From positions 682,001 to 746,000 of the forward strand of contig JAGMVK010000012.1 in the NCBI GenBank assembly GCA_020747065.1: a stretch of DNA of 64,000 bases. The letters are read 5' to 3'. The notes under the pieces are model-generated. The model was not told where the DNA came from. It was given only the letters and a program-made list of their open reading frames with translations, and did no database searches. Origin of the DNA: Cadophora sp. MPI-SDFR-AT-0126. Its lineage: Eukaryota; Ascomycota; Leotiomycetes; Helotiales; Ploettnerulaceae. Positions within the stretch are counted from its first letter, which is position 1. Every line of letters starts with the position of its first letter. Positions 11,661 to 22,449 of this stretch are shown here, piece after piece. Position numbers and translations under genes: made by a program.

Positions 11661-12579
11661 TTATCCTTTGTAGACTGCAGGGCCAGGGATGACGTATTTG
11701 CTGATGGTTTGGTAAATGTTGATCATGATTCCTGGATCGGAAGCCTTGTATGCACCAGGAAAGCTGACGCCAGCCGGTGTAGCAGTACCTGTGCCATTGA
11801 CCGTAAGTTGGTAGCATGTCATGTAGAACTGAGCACCTCCTGAGCTAGCTGCTGAATGGAGTGCAATGGCCTCAGCTCTAAGTAAATAGTCTCCAGGGGC
11901 CAGTGTCGAAGGAACCTTGAACGATCTCTTGCCGCAGTTGGCGTTCAAGGAATCCTGTGATTGTCAGCCCTCTGCATTCAGGAGCGCTTAAAAGTATCCA
12001 GCCCAAAGGAATCTCGGAATTTTGGCTCACCGTGCCCCATTTCTTCGTCGTTGTGTCGTATCCCTCCTCATCGACCTTGAACCATGATCCTGCACCTGTG
12101 TCTGTTTGGGCGTTGGCGACCTTGGACATGTAGATGATGACGGGGCCAAAGTGGTTGCCACCGATGGCTTCGTTCTTGCAAGAGCGGTCGCCGGGTTGAG
12201 CATGCATCTCAACAGTAACACTATCACCAGCTAACGGTTCAAGTCAGCACTGTAGTAGACGGCGGCGTTTCTACATACCGTTGACTGGGCACAGTCCGCT
12301 CACACCCTTGGTTCCCCCAACATTACATCTTATATCCGTAGACGAGACTGATGTGACAGGGCTATTGCTGGGTACGGTGCGTGCACAAGTTCCAGCTTTG
12401 TCGACACTAGTAAACCCGAAGTTAGCATGAAAGAGTTCTGAAGAGAGATGCTCGACTGGTGAAGAAGTGTTGGGGAATTGGTTTGCATACGTTCCAACCC
12501 AAAGTTGCTGGAACATGGAGTGTCCAACCACAAATGTAGCAGAAGCCAAGAAGCATGCAGCCGTTACGAGAGTCTTCAT
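11661..12579 (-). CDS. Secreted AA9 lytic polysaccharide monooxygenase
   Basis: AA9 enzymes are secreted copper monooxygenases that oxidatively cleave cellulose or related glucans. Exons 12579-12279, 12230-12031 and 11954-11661 encode 265 aa with all phases closing. A signal peptide ends in VVG, leaving His at the mature N-terminus (HSMFQQLWVG), which forms the histidine brace together with the His of GNHFGPV. The GDYLLRAEAIALH segment and the QFYMTCYQL motif, with the axial Tyr, follow in family order. Cysteines are placed as in AA9. There is no C-terminal carbohydrate-binding module or GPI signal. The gene stands alone between intergenic regions. A TATA-like sequence lies about 105 bp upstream of the ATG. 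Confidence 0.95.
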
Positions 12580-14131
12580 GGTGAAGATTCGAAATGTACA
12601 AAAATATGAAGTATACAGTAGACTGAAATGAAGCAGAATGGAGATGGAGATGGCCAAGGGAAATGGAGGGACGTCTCCACGTACTTATAAAAGCCTCGTG
12701 GGCCATGACAAGGTGAAAGTTTTGTTTAAACATGACATGCCCTTAATGTGGGGGAAACAGAAGTCCGGGGTAAGAGTGGTAGTACGAGGGTTGAGATGCT
12801 GTCAAAGTGACCTTGGGTAACTTTGCCTGAATATGAAACGGCACTCGGGGCCGGCAGAAGGCATTCGCAATTTGTGGATGATTGCAAGTGGAAGGAGCGA
12901 AGGAACAAAGAGATTAAAAAAATTTAAACCAAAGAGTCATATGATTCGAGTTATACAGAAGGAAAGCTTGATCGTGCTGGTGGCGGATGCGACTTCCAAC
13001 CGAAGCAGATGTGCCGTGAATGAGACTGAGGCGCTGGCTGGAGAGCCGGGATTTCTGGGCGACGATGGACGCTGGTAAGTGGCAGATGCAAACAAAAAGA
13101 TCGGCATCGTCATCGGAAAGAACCCGCTCGATTGCTTGGAATTAACAAGCGCAGTATCTTTTTCCGAATGAAAGCATTGCACTTACTCAGGCTCCAAGAC
13201 GGAGCTTATGATATAGCGGAGGAGCTCAAGTCGAATTAATCTGACGCGTTGCAGAATGATCAGCTATAGAACCAGAGCAGAAGAAGTATAGTGCTAGGTT
13301 TCATCTCTATGACTAAGAAGTTTTGCTAGCTCATTGCTAATCGGAAGAGATGAGCTTTCATTGTGGTTGGTGATGGATTGACGAGGTTTCCGCTCAGGAA
13401 AATTCCCTGGCTTGGGAATGCCAAGACAATATTGACACGTGATAATCTTTGCATGTGACCTATTCAGCTTGTCAATCCAAGTGTTTGATCTTTCAAATTG
13501 AAGCCAATCCAGTTACAGCAAGGCTTTAGTCGTATCTTATAGCAACCCAGTTTCCCCGATGTCCCTACAGGTCAACCTGTCAACCTCGCCGAAAACCCAC
13601 AGCCATAGAATGTTTTGGGCCAGAATCTCTTAACGCACCCTAGTATGGACCAGCTTTGACCCAAAATTTCAAGCAGTTCTTGAATACTGAACTTGGAGAT
13701 ACTTCGCGAGCTTGATCTTGGGTTTTTTGCGAAGATATTCCCGAGATTGAGCCGTCAATGCAGACCAGGGGAACGAAATGACCATGAAATATGGTTGTGG
13801 CAATGTCAACACTTGCGCAAGGAAATATAGGATTCCCTTGGATGAAGGATGCGGTGGAAGAAGTCTAGTAGACCAATAAAACCAGATGCTCAATTCAAAG
13901 CACGCCGACGACGAGAATGGTGAGAAAAGTCGTAGGTATTTACAGCACCAGAGAACGTATCAGACGCGTGACATTTGCACGTTACTCCATATACTCCTGA
14001 TGCCAGAACAACTGTTCTCGGCTCCAAAAGTCCTCCACCGTAGGCTCCGTGAAGGGGTGCCTACTCCGGTTGCCCTTACCCAACTCCTCGCTACCATTAC
14101 TATTCTTGAAATTCCAAGAAGATCTTTCTAT
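12580..14131. other. Intergenic, no recognised gene
   Basis: This stretch includes the LPMO promoter on its left, with a TATA-like sequence on the minus strand at about 12684-12693. The remainder has only short unsupported frames. Confidence 0.5.
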
Positions 14132-16203
14132 TCACCATATCGTACTCTTCGGACGTGGTGATGTATGCGCGCTGCGGGGACCGAAGAAATTGCTGACGCC
14201 TGTGAAAGAGTGATGATAATTATCAGGGACAGCGGCAGCGGCAGAATGTGGTTGTGTTTGTTGAGGCGACTTGACTCCTGTGGCTCTACTCGTGATTTGT
14301 TCCTCCTTTGCAAGATCATGTGTCACAAGAGCCTTGTCTTGCTGCTCTGGCTGACGGGTCCGACTTGCATTTCGCGACTTAGGTGACGGAGGCCTCCTGA
14401 AAGTTGGGGAGACAGGTAATGGGTTCACGAACTCGTGTTGCCCAATACTGGACTTGAGGCTTTCGCGGAGCGTTTGTCCTTCATGCCGGCGCCCGGTGGG
14501 CGCGAAGAAGGCATTTGGTGATGATGCGTCGACTGGGGAGAGTGGGGTCATAATATCCTCCATAGTCATGGGCGGACTTGGATCAGGGCTCGTACGCTCT
14601 GTTGCTCCACTCGTGCTGAGACTGAGACTAGACTTTTCGGAAAGACCAGAGGCGGCTCCGCTATCGGTCGGGTCTTTACCATCTCTTCTATTCTGCTTCT
14701 CCCTCAGCCTTTGTTCAATTTCCCTCTCACGCTCTTTTGCTTTCGCTTTCTCTCTTTCCCTTTCCTTCCGCCTCTCTTTCGCTTTCTCTTCGTCCGTCAT
14801 CTGCGTCTTTTCAAAGGCGTCTCCCTTCCCTTCCTTGTCCCCCTTGACTGCTTTCGCCTTGTCGTCTTTTCCAGTAGCAGAGGCAGTGGAGTTTGGCTCC
14901 GAGATCAACTTGGCTTGGGGACGTTTGTTCGTATCCACAATAAGAAGCTCCTTCTCGCCACGACCCAAAATACCGTATACTTTGACTTCCCCAGATTGGA
15001 TTCCCAAGACAGCACTGGTGCCTGCATACACGGCCTCGTCCTCTGTCCCAGTTCGATTCGCGAAGACACAGATGATTTCGCCTTCCGTCTCAGCTCTGAT
15101 CAGAGGCTCCAGTCGAGCAAGCCAGTACGATAAGGTATCCATATCTGGATCTTTGGGCGACCGGCTGTAAGATCTTGCGTCCTCACGTGTGAGCCAGCTG
15201 CAAGTCACAAAGTCAGTACGTGTGAGCCTGCTAATGACATAACATGAAGGAGGCAGTGGAAGACATTCTACGTACGCCATCGACAATATGACTAGATTAG
15301 CCTCTTTGTGAAGAATGTGATATGCGAACTCCCAAGCGCTCCAAGGTGCCTCAAACTTGTATGGGCTACAATTTATTAGCTCGGCATTTCGTTGACCTTC
15401 AACGGTACTACTTACTTTAAATCCATGCCTATAGATCATTCATTAGCTATTATTTTGGTAATCGAGCCTGTAGTACTCACGCTCGAACGACTTGGTTGGC
15501 CACTTACAAATCCCCATCGCAACATTTCCGAGACCGTCTATTTCCCCATCAAAGAATCCGTCCGGCCCCTCCAACGCCCATGTCTCATCGGCATAGTATA
15601 AGAATGACTTGCGGTAATTTGCAATTGTCTCCCCATCTGCGTTGACTGTGATGGCTGAGTTGTAATACTCGGGCGATGCTGGCCACTTTGGAGTGACGTC
15701 GACCTTTTCAGGATATCCAACTGTTACGACACATTCGTATTTCAGAGCTGTCGTCCGGGCCCACAAGGAAGTAATACCGGCAGTCGTAGGTTCGAGATAA
15801 GGGCTGATATGCTGCAGAGACTTGAAGTTATATCCTGTACTTGGTCAGCCTTGCTTCTTTCAATAACGCGCTAGCTCTCTATCTGCGAGAAACAAATATG
15901 TGCACCTCGAAACTCGGCATACCACCCATATGCTGCGGACCACAGGATATTGGGCCATCCATCTCACACGGGTATGCGGCCGGGGGGGATTGAGTTACAT
16001 GTAACGACGTACCAGAAAACGCCAACTCTGGCAGAACAAGTAGATCCAAGTTCTGGGGGTTTGCCTTGCTGAGAACTGCATCTGCGCGATTCAGATTGTT
16101 ATCGACATCACCCACCTGCGGGGCGAACTATGGGACACCGTTAGCTGGCTAGCTGAACACGCACCACACAATGCCAACGAACCTGAAGACACCCGATCCT
16201 CAT
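14132..16203 (-). CDS. NTA1: Protein N-terminal Asn/Gln amidase (Nta1-like), paralog 1
   Basis: Nta1 deamidates N-terminal Asn or Gln to Asp or Glu, feeding the arginylation branch of the N-degron pathway. Exons 16203-16183, 16127-16013, 15834-15508, 15428-15416, 15365-15276 and 15197-14132 encode 543 aa. The nitrilase-fold triad is visible: Glu in LPELAFSG, Lys in NYRKSFLY, Cys in AMGIC. The catalytic Cys codon is split by an intron, followed by a 13-nt microexon (15428-15416). After the enzyme domain (about 300 aa, ending near ELLIVDTNKRP) comes a long disordered tail with an alternating Lys/Glu/Arg helix and Ser/Pro-rich stretches, ending in GPRSAHTSPRPKSTIW. Yeast Nta1 (457 aa, from memory) lacks such a tail. 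A second copy lies at 20479-22449. Confidence 0.9.
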
Positions 16204-19200
16204 CGTCGCAAGTCGTGGGATCAACTTCTTCGATGCATGAAAAGAGGAGTCGCTGCTGTCGGTAGTCGAGAGGGAGAGAGAAAGAGAGGCAAAGTCAGAG
16301 AGTCAGAGGTAGGTCGAGAGCAACGTGCGAACAGGACGAGGCTGGGCTCAAACAAATATGGAGCGAAGGGGAAGGCGCTGGCTGGAGTATATAGAAATAG
16401 AACTAGAAATAGCGGCGTGTGCCCCACGCCTTATGCAAAGGAAAAGGAAGCGCATTGAGCAACGGATGGACTCGCTTGAGTTTATCGCGTGCGGCGCAGA
16501 TGCCAAATGTTGGTCCGTGGTGATTGGACCTTACGGAGAGAATGGAATGAAATGTGAACAATGGGGTGTGAGCTGGCGGCGTGGTGAGCCGAATGTGGGA
16601 GGATGAGGTGAAGACGGAACGATTTGTGCCTTGGGCTTTGCGGGTGGCCGGGGCAAGCAGGCAGAGGCAGCGCAGCGCAGCGCAGCACAGCACAGCACAG
16701 CACAGCACCAGAGCAGCAACCAGCGCGTACCCTACCCTACACCCTACAGTACTACTGTACATGCATTGTTCGCGGTGGTCGTGATAGCGGGCAATCAGTG
16801 GTGGGGATGCGAATCAATGAGCGCTAGCAGGGTTCGAGTCCATGTCGGCGCGTAATGTTTCAGCCCACTCTTTTGCACGAATAGGAGCTGCTGAGTCTCC
16901 TTTGGCGAGAGTGGAAGTTATGGAACCCAAGCATTTTGCCAGCATCTTGCAGCTCCCACATCCCCAGCATCCAATAGCGGTGACCTCCCAGAGCACCGAC
17001 AGGTCTCCTCGCATGACAGCATGCCCAGATAAGCCAGCTGATCACTCTCTCCCTGTGCTCCCAATGAAATATTGAAATCCAAGCCTTTGTTTCCGGGGTC
17101 ATTTAGACTTATCTCCTGCTGGGAACTCCCAGTGGCCTCTTAGACCCTGCTTCTTGTGTGATCCCGCGCTTGGTTCAGTGAGGCATACGCAGCCCCTGTT
17201 CATCCGCTCGTTCCCCATCTTATTTATTCCTCCTATTCTTCCTCGCTTATTGGACAACAACCATCCATAGACGCAACGGCCCTTGAACAGACGCGAAAAC
17301 GAGCAGGGCTTGAGTGGTCTGCATCTCTAGCATCGGAGGCAAGACACCACAAAATGTCATCGATGCCCCATGTCCATCCGCGATAGTTCAGCGGCTGGTA
17401 CCAAACTGTCGGGTCCGTCTTCTGTCCGCAATCAGGTTGGCCCCGCGAGTGATTCAGCCGTGCATCCCTTGCAGCGAGGATTTTGGCGCTGGAGTGAGTG
17501 GATAATGAACAGTTCATTTTCTGGTAGCATTACATGTCAATATGCTGTGGGCAATGACATGGCCGCTCAGTTACCAACAAGAGCTGATGCGGACCGATCG
17601 AGTCCTCGGTGCGGTCCGATCAGCCCGGTATCCTGACTCCTTCGCCAGTTCAAGGTCGGGCCCCTCACAGCAGCCTGTGGCCGACCTGGGGTAGTGACAC
17701 TACAGACAGAGCAAGGTGCATAAAGTGGCCTGAAATGCAGCCATTTCCACCAACCGAGAGCTTTATCCATCTGCTTTAATTCGATGGCGTGCCGGTTCTG
17801 CCGCAGTCTGGTGCTGCCATCTCTTCAAGTCAATATTTCGTTGTTGGTGGCTGCCCGCAGATAAGCATGATCCAGTAGCCTCAATGCTAACTCTTATAGG
17901 TCAACTGGACCCAGTATCGTGGGCAATGCGCAATACGTCCTCAATTGAGCTTTGAGATGCGTATTTTTCAGCGTTTGCCAACACTATTCTCTGAACATCA
18001 CTGTTCACCGCTGGTCAGTGCTGGGGTCAGTGCTGGAGAGGCCCTAGAAGCACCTGCCACTCTTCTCGTTTCCAGACTTTCCTATTGATGATAGTAAATG
18101 CATGACTCCCTATCGACACGTTGATAGTCTGTGGGTGTGTTCAGGACTTGGCAGTGGACACAAGTGCAGGCAGACTTCCATTTGATTCTCTGAGTTCCGA
18201 TGTCCTCACGAACTGTCACCACCAAGCTCCACTCACCCATCTAATGTTGCCAACCAAGTGGGAATACTAGCAAGGCTTTTGCAGTGGTGCATATCTGGAG
18301 CATGGTCTAACCTCATATCTACAGAACATCCCCCAACTCCAACATTCTGAAGTCTGAGGGCTTATCATCCACAAAAGCAAGGAACATCTCAAAGCCCAGT
18401 GACCTAGATTCCGACAACGTAACATGCATAGCATGACCAAAAAAAACTGCATTTCCTGTTCTCAATCTGCTGGAATGATAGGTTGTGTATCCACTGTCCA
18501 ATGATACCTCTCCAAAAACCAACAAAACCCCATCTCTTTCCCTCACCCCTGAGAAATGCAAATCAGGCACGGTCGCATGAAGCTGTCTCATTTGCTAATA
18601 TTCGATCAAGTCATGTTCACATTGTTGGCCTGTTCTCGCGGCTGGTTCCCTGTATCTGTTCCTAACTTCCCGTGCCCAACTTCTCGTGTCAATCAGTAGC
18701 AGGATGGAATGGGGAATAGGTCAAGTCGGATGAGCAGTTCCAAAAGTCATCTCCCGCATGTCCACGATGCCAGTATCTCCTTGTACCTCTAGGAGTACGT
18801 AACCTTACGAAATTAAAATCGTAGCATCAGTGCAATAGCAGTGCCCAGACGTCGTTTCAGTGGACTAAGTTGGATGGCGAGGGAGAAGCTGTGAATTGTA
18901 CCGGGGATTTCCTACCGACACCAAACTGCACTGTAATCTGCCGATCGAGCCCTGTACAGCAAAATTCAGTGATACTACAAGCCTGGAGATGATCGAGTGT
19001 CAGTGAGTAGCGAAGCTTGCTCTTCAATTGAAGACTTCTTTCTCTTCCTCCCAACTGCGCTATCGACAAAGCAAAGGACATCTATCTCACTTCTTACTAG
19101 CAGACCTCGAACTGAATCTTCCAGCTCTCCGTGTATCTCTAACTGTACCGATAAGTCTTCGCTGCTCTTCTTTGATTCAGCTTTAGCCTTGCGCTCTTGG

Positions 19201-20478
19201 GTTGTTGAAGATCCAAGGGAAAACGCTACGAGTAACCCCAACACTGGCTAGTAAGTTTCTCGATCTACAAGCATTGCGTCCAATCTCTCACCAGCGAGTA
19301 TCTACTGATATCTTCTAATTCCCAAGACCATCCTTCTAGTCGTGCCCAGCTTGCAGATTCCCCATTACCCACTACTCGACGATGCCTGCCAGACGCGAGC
19401 CGTAAACAAGACTTCAATAGCCCGACGAGCGCGAAACTTCACGATTACCACGACCGAACTCCATATAACTATACACAAATCTACAGCGTTACACTGCTGA
19501 GTATCTGAATAAAGAAAATACTGGCATAATGCGGGTTTAATGCAGATTTGGTTGGGGATGTGGCGAGGTGTTGATTTCGGAGCCAGTTTTGACAAGCGGA
19601 GGACACACATCACCGAAACTGCAAAAGTACAGTACAAGTTTCGAGGAAGCAGTAGCATAAGACACCTCACGATTGACATATATTGACAACGCATGGAAAG
19701 GATATAATTTCGTCTGAAGAAGGGGTGCCATGAGTTCAAGATGCGTTGACTAGACGTATCACTGTGATCTGCTTCCGCCCCATCCATCTCTGGACAAACA
19801 GACGCAATGAATAACTTGCTTCACGCAAATCGTGGAACTTACGACGTTAGTCTGGTTCGTCCTGTTGCCTGCAGAATCAGAACCTAAAGGCAGTTCTCAG
19901 GTCTCTTTGATTATGTGACTCGGACCTTGTGGGTTGATGCATCCACAGGAGACATCACCAGCTCCCCGAGTTTCAATGACCTCTCATGAAAAGTGGAAGG
20001 GGTCGCCTTTCCGAATGTAAACATTGGAAAACAAAGAGTTTAACGAACAAGTTATTCTGTAGCAATGGAGAAATTCCAACTTGGAGACTTGCTGCAAGCT
20101 GCTTGACCCTCTGGCTTACTTCAGGCATAGAATATGTGGTCAGAAAAGAGAGCTGCAGTAATCACAGTGCACACGATTTTTCAAAGTCAACTAGATCACA
20201 AGCTATGCACTATGCGGTAAATTTTGAGCCTTGCGGCAAATAGATTTGTTCTCAAAGATCGTTTGGAAGTATGGGTATTGTACAGAGCGAAAGTCCATCC
20301 GACATCATTACCTCTCAACCCATCTCCAAAAACGCCGCTTCTCCCTTGAAATGAAAAGCCTCATTATGACAAAAGAGCTCCTAACGCCATGCTGAACCGC
20401 GAATCAGAGAGCCTTCTGCACACACACGCGTACCCAAGCCCTCGTCAAATATCTTCCCTGTTCTGTCATACAAAAAAA
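16204..20478. other. Long gene-poor spacer between the two amidase genes
   Basis: About 4.3 kb separates the paralogs. Frames are short and mutually inconsistent. A low-complexity GCGCAG/CACAG run lies at about 16668-16708. A minus-strand frame at 19244-18975 reads like protein but has no ATG start and no splice partner. No transposon ends were recognised. The left end is the promoter of paralog 1. Confidence 0.5.
16668..16708. repeat. CAG/CACAG low-complexity run
   Basis: About 40 bp of cagcg units grading into cacag pentamers, upstream of the first amidase gene. It is a simple-sequence repeat and likely length-variable among strains. Confidence 0.8.
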
Positions 20479-22449
20479 TCACCACACAGCGCTACGGGGG
20501 CGAGGAATGATGTGCGAGCTCCGCGGTCCTAGACTGTGGCTCATGAATATCGACTCAAATTGCGTCGGAAAGTGAGGTGGCGAAAATAGCTTCTCGGTCT
20601 CGATCGGAAGCTCTGGAAGCTCAAAAGTGGTCTGTATTGTATCGTTCTTTAAAGCCGGTGTCTGGAGCGCAATGGCAAAGGAATCTACGATAGGGGAGCA
20701 GAAATCGGCCCGGACTTCACTGTCGAATACGTCTTCTATGTAGTCTCTAAAAATGGGGGAATGGACTGCTTCTTCGTCGTTGAGGTAGTTGGTGAGGATT
20801 CGCTCCAGAACGGGAGAGCCTTGGTTGCGTGATTTGGGAGATGGTGGCCGTGACTGTCCATTGAGAGCTGGTGTGGGGAATCTGTCTCTAGGGCGAGCGG
20901 GTGCTGGGGGAGGGACTGGTATGGGTGTTGGCATTCTCTGTTTTGGAGCTGGGGCTGGGGCTTGAACTGGCACTGGTGTTGGCATTCTTTGTTTTGGAGC
21001 AGCAGGTGTAGGTGTTCGATCTGGTGTTGGCAAAATTTGCTGTGGCTCAACCGGCGTTGGTGTTGGACTGGCCGTTGGTAATTCCTCGTTTGGGTCTGGC
21101 GATGTGGATGGAGGGGGAGGACTTTGGTTCACGAGCTTGGTCGGAAAGTCGATCGCTGGAAAGAACTCCTGGATAGGAGCGTATGGGGAGTATGGAGGAG
21201 GATCCATCTCGTCCACTGAGGTGTTGTTGGAAGACATCGAGACTTCAGTGGTCATGCTTGAGACCGAATTAAGTGTAGACTCAGAAGCCGTCGAGTCTCT
21301 TGGGCTGGTTGATTTCGTGGGATTCAAGGGATTCTCGACCGGAAGTAAAGGCGACTTTGATGCTTTTGGCTCACACACAAGCTTCATGATAGGTCGTTTC
21401 GATGTGTCCACAATAAGAAGTTCCCTTTCACAGCGCCCAAGAACTCCGTAAACCTTTACCTCGCCAGCTTGAATACCAAGAACTGCACTAGTTCCGGCAT
21501 AAGTTGCATCGTCTTCGGATCCAGTTCGATTCGCAAAGACAACGATGATTTCTTTCTCGCCTTCGTCCCGAATCAGAGGTTCAAGTCTCATGACCCAGTC
21601 GGCGAGAGTGTCCATATCGGGTTCCATGGGAGCTCGACTGAATGAGCGCGCGTTCTCGCGAGTCATCCATGCCATGGATAGAACGACGAGGTTTGCTTCT
21701 CGATGTAAAATGTGATGAGCAAATTCCCACGCAATTCTAGGTGCATCGAATTTGTACGGGCTAGAATTTTTCAGCAAAAGCACTAATTTTAAAGATTCGC
21801 CGAGAATAGCTTACTTGAGATCAGTACAAATTCCCATGGCCACGTGCCCAAGTCCATCAATCTTGTCTTCGTAGAAGCCATCAGGGCCTTCATTCGCCCA
21901 TGTCTCGTCCGTGGTATAGAGAAAAGATTTTCGATAGTTTACGATGGTCTCACCGTCCGCGTTGACAGTTATCGCCGAATTGTAGTATTTGGGGCAAGTG
22001 TCTGGCCAGTTTGGCCCAACATCCACCTTCTCTGGATACCCCGCAGTGACCACACAATCGTATTTGAGCGCAGTGGTCCTCGCCCATAGTGCGGTAATGC
22101 CGGATCCACTGGGCTCTAGGTAAGGACTGATATGCTGTAAAGAGCGGAAGTTGTATCCTGTTGCGCGTTAGTTGACTTGACAGTTGCAAGTTGAAGGTTT
22201 TTCGCAAGAATTTCTTGGTATGCGAGTTGATCCAAGCAGCAGTTGTTAAAACTTACCAGAGAAAGCCAGCTCTGGAAGAACGAGGAGATCTAGTTCTCCG
22301 ATTTTTGCATGACTGAGAACTGCATCCGCACGATTGAGATTGTTGTCAATGTCACCAACCTCGAGCAAGTCAGCATTGATATCCCAACAGAGAAGAAACA
22401 TCAGCAGGCGACATACCTGTGGCGCAAACTGTAAACAAGCGATCTTCAT
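20479..22449 (-). CDS. NTA1: Protein N-terminal Asn/Gln amidase (Nta1-like), paralog 2
   Basis: Exons 22449-22417, 22359-22257, 22157-21815 and 21760-20479 encode 586 aa. Same enzyme as the gene at 14132-16203: Glu in LPELAFSG, Lys in NYRKSFLY, Cys in AMGICTDL, all within a conserved carbon-nitrogen hydrolase domain. It lacks the two introns that create the microexon and split MAW in paralog 1; two other introns coincide. The C-terminal half is a Pro/Thr/Ser-rich disordered tail with repeats of the type (R/Q)MPTP(V/I)PV, then RPPSPKSRN and a terminal GPRSSHIIPRPRSAVW, matching the end of paralog 1 although the intervening tail does not align. Orientation is the same as paralog 1, so a tandem duplication is likely. 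Which copy carries the classical Nta1 role cannot be decided here. Confidence 0.9.

Noticed and set aside
16821..16850. GGTTCGAGTCC, resembling a tRNA T-arm
   Set aside because: No matching acceptor, D or anticodon stems could be folded from the surrounding bases.
18975..19244. Minus-strand frame with protein-like composition between the amidases
   Set aside because: It begins at a non-ATG codon, has no splice partners, and the opposite strand is open as well.
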